Source: Sambucus nigra
Lineage: Eukaryota; Streptophyta; Magnoliopsida; Dipsacales; Adoxaceae
Direction: 5' to 3'
Assembly (NCBI GenBank): GCA_949130495.1
Contig: OX422214.1
Span: 254,390,187-254,454,186 of the forward strand
DNA: 64,000 bases
Shown: positions 54,701 to 64,000 of the stretch, piece by piece
How the letters are laid out: every line of letters begins with the position of its first letter
Position numbering within the stretch: position 1 is the first letter of the stretch
The notes under the pieces: model-generated
Seen by the model: only the letters and a program-made list of their open reading frames with translations
What the model was told of the DNA's origin: nothing
Database searches by the model: none
Made by a program: the position numbers and the translations under genes

Positions 54701-57493
54701 AGATTTGAGTTTATTATTCACATTAGTTACAGAAAGAAAACCCCAACAAGTTAATAAATGAGAAAAATAAGTAGTGGTCCATATAAAACCAATCAAATAC
54801 ACGCTTAATTTATAGTAAAATTCGCAACACAAAATTTTATGTGACAATGTCTGAAACCTTCTTAATTTGCACAACCATCCTCCAATTCTTTATTCATTTC
54901 TCCTAGTATTTCATAATTAACTAACTTAACAACAAAATAAAAAAATCACACTCTTCGAGTTTTCACTTTTCATTTCAACTAATGAACTTTTTTGTTGTTT
55001 CTTACTTTATGAGCGTAGAAAGATATTGTGTTGGAAGGAGTATTGAGAAACGCATCGATGGCGGATAAAACAGTGATTCTCACAACATTAAACGATGCAT
55101 GGGCTGAACCAAACTCTATATTTGATCTGTTTTTGGAGGGATTTAAAATTGGGAACAATACACAAAGGTTTTTGAATCATTTGGTGGTTATAGCGTTGGA
55201 TGACAAGGCATATAATCGTTGCATAGCAATACACCCACATTGTTATGATCTTAGTAGCAATGACATTGATTTTTCCGAGGAGGCAAATTTTATGAGCCGT
55301 GAATATTTGAAGATGATGTGGAGAAGGATTGACTTTTTACGTATGGTTCTTGATTTGGGATACAACTTCATTTTTACGGTATTTTCACTCCCTTTCGCTA
55401 GCATTTTTTACACGGTTTAAATGACATAATGATATGTTTTCATTCAACCCAATGACATGATAATGATATGTCAGTAACACAGTTTAATTGAGTGATATAT
55501 TCATGACACGTTATTGTGTTAGAAAATTGTAATCCGAAGAATTATTGAAGGGTTCATGACTAACCAATTTTGAATGAACATAACGATTTGAGCTTCGAAT
55601 GGTTCATTGTGTATTCACCAAATATAGGGTTATTTAGCAATTGATTGATATTTATTTGCTATATTGAGTATGACCTCTATTGTTTCAAGTTTTTAGATCT
55701 TGACACTCAAAAATGTCATGAAGATTCATAATGCGTCACAAAGAAACTCATAAATGTGTTTAAAAACTGTATTCATGAAGCTTTTGTGAGTCATTTTGAA
55801 TCTAACTTTAATGAAAACACGGAAGGTCAAACTTAATGAAGAAAAATTAATCGGGGAAAAAGACCAAATAACTGGAAAAATATTTAGGTATTATCTTTGT
55901 GTTATAGATAGTGTTTATATGATATTCCACATGAAGCAGATTTGAGACCTTAGAAGGAAATGCCCAACTTTGTTTTCCATAATCCAAAAAATTAGTTAAA
56001 CTCGAACTCTGTGCATGTTAAGTATGAAGTATTAACACGAAACGTTATACAAAATAAAATTTAGTTTCTCATCTTCATCGTTACACATACCATGTTTTAT
56101 TTAATTAAAAATTACACATAATTATTATAATAAATATAATATTATTCAAGATTTCATGCACGTTAGTTGTTTATGCATTCTTATTTGCTATGGTATATAT
56201 TATAATTATAGAGATTTAGGCTTTAGTCCCATTGCAAAAAATTAAGTGAGCTCCCATCCCATCTTTTTATAAAAGTATATTAAGTCTCATAATTATAAGA
56301 AGCCGCTTCATAACCACCCATTACAACCTCTAACCTTCTATCTATATTTTTTTAAGAGAGTGACATGTATCCCATGTTTATTAAACATAATCAAGAGCAT
56401 AAAAAAGAACTTGTGATTAATTATCAATGTTTAAAAAAAAATAGGAGTAAATACTTATACTTTCATATTAAAAGCTATTTTTTAGGAGTAGTAAAATTAT
56501 AGTAAACTACACCCATTTGACATAAGTTTATAAAATAAATGAAATTATCTTGATTATAATTGAAGTCACATTAATTTAATGAGTTTGGATAGATAAGCTC
56601 ACAAACATTATAATTGTTTTCATTATACCACGTGCATGATTTCTCTATCTTTTACATCTAGCTTTAATTTATATCAAATATGCAACTAGACCACGTGCTC
56701 CATAAGAGAAATGTTATATTATACTAGACAGTGCATGACACTCTCTCACACATTTAATATCCCATTGAAGAAGAACTAATAATGTAAACTCTCTAAGTTT
56801 CCAAAAAATGCCCTTAGGTGCAAAAAGTAGATTTTTAATGACACACAAGACAAAATTTCTTTATTTTTAATTTTAGAGTATTAATTGAAACTAAAATTTA
56901 CAAAACGAGGTAGTTTTGAGCTTTTTACTTATTTTTTCATATCAATTCAAGCATACCAAACTCAATGTTAACTTTATTTTTGTTTATTAATCCAGGATGC
57001 TGATATAATGTGGTTTCGGGATCCATTTCCACATTTTTATCCGAGTTCTGATTTTGAAATTGCTTGTGATCGTTTTTGGGGTGATTCATCCGACTTAAAC
57101 AACCAACCAAATGGAGGTTTCACTTACGTAAAATCTAATATCAGGACCACCCGTTTTTACGAATTTTGGTACAAATCTAGAGAGACCTACCCAGGTTTGC
57201 ATGACCAAGATGTGCTTAATAAGATCAAATATGATCCATATATTCACGAAAATGGGATACAAATCAAATTCTTGGATACCAAATATTTCGGCGGGATTTG
57301 TGAGCCCAGCAGAGATTTCAATCAGGTGTGTACAATGCATGTGAATTGTTGCGTCGGTTTAGATAACAAAATTTATGACCTCAAAATTATGCTGGATGAT
57401 TGGCGAAACTACACAACAAGAGGGGATTTGCAATCATCAACTTGGACAGTTCCTCAACGTTGCGGGTATGATTCTAATATGTTAATAAATTGA
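51714..57493 (+). CDS. Nucleotide-diphospho-sugar transferase family protein (At4g15970-like), three exons
   Basis: Exons 51714-51929, 55019-55378 and 56996-57493 join in phase 0 with donors CAG|GTAAGT and ACG|GTATTT and acceptors GTAG and CCAG, giving about 358 residues. Exon 1 has a cytosolic start, then a hydrophobic segment of about 20 residues (VQILFVTVVLLWFVLY), a type II signal anchor typical of Golgi enzymes. Exons 2-3 match the plant family annotated as nucleotide-diphospho-sugar transferase (PF03407): LTTLNDAWAEP, NHLVVIALDDKAY, MMWRRIDFLR, the DxD-type metal-binding DADIMW at the start of exon 3, RPNGGFTYVKSN-like, GLHDQDVLNKIK, CEPSRDFNQVCTMH. It probably transfers a sugar in the Golgi, but its substrate is unknown. 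A second in-frame Met at 51759 is an alternative start. After VPQRCG the frame runs into GTATGA, a possible donor, so a short last exon may be missed and the final eight residues may be intronic. Confidence 0.87.
51930..55018 (+). other. Intron 1 of the glycosyltransferase-like gene, 3,089 bp
   Basis: It is bounded by GTAAGT and GCGTAG. Long for a plant intron, it contains an LTR fragment (52904 to about 53370) and otherwise AT-rich DNA. No other gene is recognised inside. Confidence 0.8.
52904..53370 (+). repeat. Truncated gypsy LTR fragment within intron 1
   Basis: It begins TGTAACAACCCGTCC like the other LTRs and keeps their early order: a GTGAGTCTCGGAATGGCCGAGA-like segment, an AATTGAGTAAACGAGTC segment and a GGGCTTAAACCC segment. 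It stops where others reach the GA-rich tract. No LTR end, PBS or coding region follows. Confidence 0.75.
55379..56995 (+). other. Intron 2 of the glycosyltransferase-like gene, 1,617 bp
   Basis: It is bounded by GTATTT and TCCAG. AT-rich, with no recognised element or gene. Confidence 0.8.
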
Positions 57494-59717
57494 CTTTATT
57501 GTTAATTTGATGAAATTGATGGTAAAATTATTTTAAATGTAACGATTCTTCCCCTTACATTTTTGACAAAAAATAATTATATTATTGATTTATTTTTTTA
57601 TTATTGATAGAACAATAAATCCCCGCTATCCACCCCATCCAATATTAACATTGCTTAAATAATACCTAGTAGGTAACTGTTGACTAAGACAAGGAGAAGG
57701 TGTAAAAATGAATATAAGTTATTATAGTTTTTTGTTTTTCTTAATGTTAAAACGAAAAAATATATGGCTAATAAGTGTGTTTGGCTTGTGGTCATTGCAA
57801 CCAGCGCTGCATCTTTTCGCCCTCGTGAACCATCCCCTAAAAACGATACTCAAGGAAGTAAGGGTTGATGTCTGGGTACACGTTGTTTCAAAGGTATGTT
57901 TGTTGTTGTTGTTGTTGTTGTTGTTGTGTTCAATTTGGAACATTTGTGCAATATCATGATTTCCAATTTATCGTAACTGCACACAAGATTAAAAATGACT
58001 GCGAAAAATTTAAATAAAATAAATTTAAGTTTATAAACAAATATCAAGTCAAAGGTATTTATACGTACTATTTCTAGATTTACACGTGTCGCTCAAAATT
58101 TATCACAAAAATATAAAAACACAACATCCATTATTAAAGGAAATATAAAAATAAACTTCACAACAATGGCACACGTAAATTTATTTTTGTGAAAACCTCA
58201 ATGGCATTACTTTTCCATAACATCAGATTTGATATCTAAAGCAATATAAAATGCCTAATGGTGAAATTCTTATTTCACACGTATATCTTTATTTGTAAAA
58301 TTGAGATAAAAAAAAACTATAACTTATATGTGTGTGTGTCTGTGTGAAAAATACATTTTTTAGTATAAAAGAATGTAAATGCATGTAAGAATTAAAAAAA
58401 TTCATCAAGTTAACAAAACTGAAATCACCAAGCATGCGAGTAAAAATTGGGGTTATAAGGACTTCCCTTTATTTTTATAGTAAAAGTACATATTTTATTT
58501 TTGCAAAATATACTGAGTTGAATTTATATATTGTTACAGGTTTAATTACATACCCACAAGAAGTTATGGACCATAAATAAAGGTGCTCCTGTCTTGTGTC
58601 AGTTACATACTACTCACAATTTATCAGTCAAAATCTTCTTCTGGGCTCCCAAAGGGAATGAAAATAATGTTATGCACACTGATAACTTTTTTCTTTCGTT
58701 TTTTGAATTCATAAAATTGATAGACTAGTGTGGCTTCTTGCAGATCCAACGGATTTTTTTTAAGGTGAGCAAGTCGTTCTAATTTGTTATTTTGTCAAAT
58801 ATCATTTCATTGATGTTTGAATATTTGTCATTGGAGGTTTTGTGAATCACTATCTCTCTTCTCTCTCTCACACACAGAGGAAAAAAATGGTGCCATCCAC
58901 ACTAAGAACATCTCTAATCGTATGTAATTTTTAAGTAAATCTTATTTGTAAAATGAGTTTAACTAAAACAATAATTCACAACTGTATGTTTTACTCTAAT
59001 AAGATTTGCTAATTATGTAAAAAGCAACATAAAAATTTAGGCAAATAATATAAAACATGTGTAAGAATAATAATTTGTAGAATGATGTGTAAAGATTTAT
59101 ATTTTTTGCAGTCTATAGTTTAATGACAAGCTTTCATAAAGAGAACACATACATACAAATTTTGACAAATAATATACAAATTAAAAAAAACAATGGGTGA
59201 AACAATAAATGGACACATTTTGGGGGCACGGATACTTGTCTTCGCTCATTAGAATATGCTTATAGTATTGTAGAGCAGTAATGTTAGGGTGAAATGATAG
59301 GGGGAATTATCTTTTTGTTGCACAAATACATGTGCACTCTCTGGAAAGTGTTTTTAGGTGAACTTCACGGGTCTTCACACATCTTCTAATGCGAGTAAGG
59401 CACGATCTAGTGTAATTAAAACGTGTACAAAACATATCAATATAAAAGTACGCTAAAAAATATGTAGAATAATGGAGACGCAAATAAAGATGTTGATGTG
59501 TACATTGAGTTGTTAAAAATACACAAATTTTTGCTAAAAAGTTTGTATATATTTTATGTAAAAAGATATAATTCACACAAATATTGCAGAGGCCCTAACT
59601 CTTGTATCTAAAATTATTGACAATCATTTATTTGTCGTTCACTAGTTTAGAATTTACTTTTTTTCATTTTCATTTTTTCAAAATTATCAAATGCATTTCT
59701 GCATATTTTGATGATTT
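57494..59717. other. AT-rich 3' flank, no gene recognised
   Basis: It contains a (GTT)n tract at 57900-57927 and many A/T runs. No conserved coding or RNA gene is seen. A short last exon of the upstream gene may lie here, but none can be shown. Confidence 0.6.
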
Positions 59718-61252
59718 TGTAACACCCTGTATTTTTTAGCTTGTTAAATTACACGTGTGCACATAATATAATTAAATTATGATATAAAGTGATTTAAATA
59801 AATATTAATTAACGAATAAAAGGATTAATATTTATGTGTAATTATATTTACTTGTGTGATAAGTAAATAAAAACATGTTAAATTGTTTTACTTCGTACGT
59901 GAGTAAAATCGACGGGCTTAACGGTATCTCATTCAGGACATGCATGTAGGGTCGTATCGGGAACAGGATGAAAATTAATGTTATATAAGTTAGATGGTAA
60001 TTTCGAGTGCGTTAATGATTCGAAATGGAATGAGATAGTCAAAAATTGGTACTCGTGGATTATAATTGGGTTCCGAGGGCTTTTTAGGCCAAACGGGTAC
60101 CGTAAAGGGGTATTCGGGTCATTTTACTCATAGGGGCTAACTTAATTTTGGGATTAGGAATATTTAGGATTATAATTAGGTAAGGTGGATGGAGGGGCAA
60201 CCACCCATCCATTCAAGAGGATAGAGCTTTGACAGAGGAGAAAAAAGAGAAGAAGAAAGGGAGAAAATTAAAGAAAAAGTGATCCGAGTGGGAGATGAAA
60301 TTAATCTGGGCTTAAGAACATTGCCAAGAGAAGAACTCAATGAGAAAATCTCATAATTTCTTCAATCTGAAGGTAATTATTTAACTTTCTCTAATCTTAC
60401 TGTACTTTCTCTTATTCATATAAATATTTGATGTAGGAAGAACACAATTTTTTGGGTGAGAGAAACATGTAAAATAGGAATTGGATAAATAAAATCATTG
60501 AAGATGAACTTTGTTATGTGCACATGTTAGATCTGATGTGAATTGAATGATAAGGAAGGATTCTTTAATGATCTAAACAATAAAAGGTGAAATCTTGAAT
60601 AAATGGATCACCTTATAAGTCAGATATTTTTGGGATGATGTATATGTATAAATTCGTAAATTGATGTCTGGAAATTATTCAGTAATCATATTAGGAGTTT
60701 GGATAAAGATTATCTACTAGGGTTGAAGGGAAAGAGGTGAATCCTATTAAAATCCGTTTTGACAACCGAGCAGAACCGAATCGGTTCTCGGGGGGGTGGG
60801 GGGGGTGGGGGGTGGGGAGCAACCCGATTCACTCATCGAATCGGCTCGGTTCAGACAACAAACCAGTTCGGTTTGCTTCTGGCCTCCCTTACCTTTTGTT
60901 ATTTTTCATGGAGTGTATAGGGTTTGACATGGATTATGGAGTCCGAGCAATGTAATATGACTTTTGGATATATAACGGGAGGGTTAGAAAGTACCTTAGG
61001 TTAAATAGGGATACATTCCGGCTAATAAAAAATGGTGTACTAGGGTGAAAAGTACTCGGGTAATAATTATGAAATCGAGTTAGGATTTTGGTAAGGATTA
61101 GACTAAGTTCTTAGGTAGAGTAACATATTGGTCAGAAACGTGAAGTTAGAGAATTAAACTTAAGTACGTGAATACTTGACTAACATCAGGAGTTGAGATA
61201 GACTCAGGATTTGTGGGCTAGTGCTAAGAGAGACATTCTGCACATTAGTTGG

Positions 61253-61340
<88 letters not shown>

Positions 61341-61965
61341 GTGTGTGCACGCGCTCAAATGTGTTAACATTAAATTATAACTAGTATGTATTTACGTTGA
61401 CTATGTAACGGTGTGAATATAATTGAGAGAGAATATGTTATAGCTTATGTGATAGCTACTTGGCAAATAAAATAAAGTAAAATACATTTGTAGATCTTTT
61501 CGATACGGAGAAGAGGTGAATAGTGACTAGCGTCACTTTCGAAACGTTTCTGCTAGAAACAGAGCCGATTCGACTCTTGGTCAAAACATAAAAGTTGTAG
61601 ATCTTTTCGATACGGTCGCGTGGGCGCTGACCGCGTATTTTTCTAATTTTTTTTATTTGATATGATTTTTCTAAGAAAGGAGTTCCGAGGTTGAAATTAT
61701 TAACTTGAAAATCAAATCGAAAATTGGAAAAATAAATGCTAAAATTGTTTGGAGGTAAATATTTGGGGCTCCTAAAAATTGTGTGGGGACTTTTAAATAC
61801 TTTTTTTTTGAGTAAGGCGTGTACCTTGGGTTAGTTGAAAGTAAAATCCAAGACTTACCCAAATAGGGGTGTTCGTTAGGAATAATACTTAAAGAGGTAT
61901 TTAGGTGGGTAATTGTATACAAGTAATTGTGCGCGTAGAAAAGGTAGTTATATACCGACCTTGGG
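59718..61965 (+). repeat. Gypsy LTR 5' part, ending in a rearrangement
   Basis: It starts TGTAACACCCTGTATTTTTTAG. It has a GA tract (60237-60280) and, at the place of the GC donor in other LTRs, a canonical AAG|GTAATT (GT at 60373). It also has G-rich runs (60789-60818), AACCGAATCGGTT-like motifs (60775-60880) and a long (TA)n tract (61259-61338). From 61345 it matches 541-1155, then breaks at about 61966. Confidence 0.75.
61259..61338. repeat. (TA)n microsatellite, about 40 units
   Basis: This long TA run is paralogous to the tract at 451-484, where another LTR element is inserted. Confidence 0.95.
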
Positions 61966-61966
61966 T

Positions 61967-62026
61967 ATTATTTCTAACGAACATCCATCTATAAGATTTA
62001 ACCAAATAGGGGTGTTCGTTAGGATT
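61967..62026 (+). other. Junction filler with inverted and direct copies of nearby DNA
   Basis: ATTATTTCTAACGAACATCC is a near-inverted copy of the GTTCGTTAGGAATAATAC region at 61869-61890. It is followed by AAATAGGGGTGTTCGTTAGG, a direct copy of 61861-61880. The flanks match 1155 and 4049, so the filler marks a deletion repaired with templated insertion. Confidence 0.75.
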
Positions 62027-62765
62027 TTTCCCTTAATAAGAATGTGAAATTCGGTGAATTAGATGTTAATCACAAAATAAAAAATGGAGTTTTTATAGAT
62101 GAAAATTTTTGGGTTTATGTTAATTTAACTCATGAGAAAATTTAAGGATTTGCTGGATTTTCTTGAAGAATTGGAAGGATTTAATCCTTAAAACTATGCT
62201 AAGAAGTGTTCTAGGGTGACTTAAAGTAGTTTGGAAACCTAGTACTTAGGTTGGAATGAGTTTAGGTTAAATATGAAGAGGAGAATTTTTTTTGGAAAAA
62301 TGAACCTTGAAGACGAAGTGTGCAACTGCAGAATTTTTGTTAGAAGTCCAGCCCAGGTAACGAGACTTCTAACGAGGTTCCAGTGGGACTTCTAATGAGT
62401 TGGTAGTTCGTTCGAAGCAATTCGTTCGAACGACACTCCTTCGAACGACCTCGTTCGACCGATATTCCCCGGGTCTTCTAACGAGATTCCAGAATGACTC
62501 TTAAGGCCCGATTTTTGTTTCGAACTTCTCGTAGGCTTATTTAAATGTGTAGTCTGCCATAAATTAAACTTGTGAGAATTGGTGATTTTAAGGATTCTTA
62601 TAAGAAAAAGGACCCTTGGGACTCGAATAAGAATCTCGGATATAAGTGGGATGCAAAGTAGTTGAAATAAGCTTAATATTTATTTATACTATTGGGAATT
62701 AAATCAAATTTTATATTCAGGAAATACGGGCTAGTGTTATGAGAGATATACGCACGATTATCCGG

Positions 62766-62835
<70 letters not shown>

Positions 62836-64000
62836 GACGTATATATGTGATGTGTTAATAAATATATATGTGTGTGATTGGTATACTTATATGATTTTCT
62901 TTTTACCGAGTCGGTGTGATGGTCCAACCACTGCTACCCAGGATTATGTGTAATTAATTCCTTGGAAGATGATAGCATTGAGAGACTGCATCCATTGAGT
63001 TATAGCTCTGAGGGATGGTTATTATACTTATATAATGTATGACATATAAGTATAGATATACTTGATGTGTATAGTATATTTTATATATTTATATGAGATG
63101 TGAAATATATATATATATACGGACATAATAAAGAATGGAATGCGAGAAAATTCTAGATGAGCTCGCCTTTAGTATATGGTTAGGTGGAACTTCGATATGT
63201 AGATGTTTCCTTGCCATAATTTTTGGTGCAAGAGGACCTTATTGGTATAATCTAAAGTATGCATCATTTAATGTTGAGTTGTGGATTTAGCTCATTGTTA
63301 GTAGCGCTAAGAACTTAGTGTTAATGCAATAGATGTTATAAAATGCAAGGATGCTGGTTTTGACGATAAGTCACCTAGTGTAGAGGAAACACTATAGAGT
63401 GAGAGCCATTTGATGACTATATAATTCTATAGAGATATAAGTGCTATGGAGAAGCACTGAAATTATTCTCTCACCGTAAGTATGTGGGTGAGGTATAGTA
63501 AAGGAAATTGATTTGAGACTTATAGCCAGTCTTTGAATAGAAGGCAAATTGAGAGGAACTACGTTTTGGGTGTGATGTTCATAATGCTTTTGCAGAGAAT
63601 AGGTGCCCTAATTAGTTGGACTTTCCATTTGGACAAGATGGAAGGATTTTGTGGTAAAAGTACATTAGTAGGTTAATGAATAGAATTTAGAACATCCCGT
63701 TGGTGTCCCTTAGATCGTTATACATCGATGACCGACGAAGCGAGGGAGTAGTGTATCGGGAAGGTTCCTTGTTTGGATTTCACTTTGCGAGATGTCCCAC
63801 GCACGAAACCGAGCAAATGTTGGAAGTTGAGAGAGGTCTTGGGAACTAGGAATATTATTATAATAGTACTCATATTATGTGTATTAGAAACCACTTAATC
63901 TTAGGACTACCACGAAGTAAGGGCAATAAGACTATCAACACTGATATAGGAAGACTATTGTGAGTTAACCACAAGAAGATCGATGGGATAATCTTGAGAA
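62027..64000 (+). repeat. LTR block paralogous to 4049-4864 plus 8469-9583
   Basis: Colinear and highly similar to the left block, but without the 3.6 kb solo LTR; a single ACTTA at 62885-62889 marks the empty site. It contains a (TA)n tract (62768-62832) and one conserved 65-bp block (63744-63810). It runs off the right edge of the window and is non-coding. Confidence 0.85.
62768..62832. repeat. (TA)n microsatellite
   Basis: About 32 TA units, against 8 at the paralogous place 4793-4808, so the tract has expanded or contracted since the duplication. Confidence 0.95.

Noticed and set aside
57900..57927. A coding poly-Leu or poly-Asn run
   Set aside because: It is a (GTT)n microsatellite downstream of the gene with no supported exon around it.
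58900..59600. MITE with terminal inverted repeats
   Set aside because: The candidate ends (AACATCTCTAATC and GCAGAGGCCCTAAC) do not form convincing inverted repeats and no target duplication was found.

Overview
This window looks like repeat-rich nuclear DNA of a flowering plant, most likely a dicot. The evidence is one multi-exon gene of a plant-specific putative glycosyltransferase family (At4g15970-like), AT-rich introns and intergenic DNA, and a dense nest of Ty3/gypsy LTR retrotransposons primed by initiator tRNA-Met (TGGTATCAGAGC). The species cannot be named from the sequence alone.

Layout. 1-4864: the tail of one LTR, most of a second LTR cut at a (TA)n tract, a primer binding site (PBS) and a decayed element interior. 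4865-8468: a 3.6 kb solo LTR with target duplication ACTTA; a paralogous block at 62.0-64.0 kb still holds the empty site. 10022-19807: a related 5' LTR interrupted by a complete 6.2 kb non-coding LTR element (13473-19646) of another family. It is followed by a PBS and a broken gag (19988-20959). About 21.0-25.04 kb: another LTR, carrying a 414 bp solo LTR of a third type. 25040-36136: an LTR split by an internally deleted gypsy element (26165-34277). 36137-38863: AT-rich DNA with no recognised gene. 38869-49135: a complete 10,267 bp gypsy element on the minus strand, with two 2,727 bp LTRs about 98% identical and target duplication TTTAA, but with its gag-pol broken by nine premature stops and one frameshift. 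49141-57493: upstream region and three exons of the glycosyltransferase-like gene, with an LTR fragment in intron 1. 59718-64000: more LTR sequence, paralogous to 0.45-10 kb.

The strongest second-look signals lie inside the gypsy LTRs. (1) An array of eight copies of the 14-bp palindrome CCGAATCGATTCGG is spaced about 21 and 42 bp apart, that is, whole helical turns. It occurs in two LTR families, and a third carries a different palindrome in a similar array. (2) Families share an intron-like layout: a GA-rich leader, the rare-class donor AG|GCAAGT (GT in one copy), and a pyrimidine tract ending in YAG|GTG 1.7-2.6 kb downstream. (3) Two small hairpins flank that acceptor, and G:U pairs preserve the second stem. 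(4) A block of about 65 bp is repeated up to three times per LTR. No retroelement here encodes an intact polyprotein. Most premature stops fit C-to-T decay of methylated cytosines. The only host gene that looks functional is the one at 51.7-57.5 kb.
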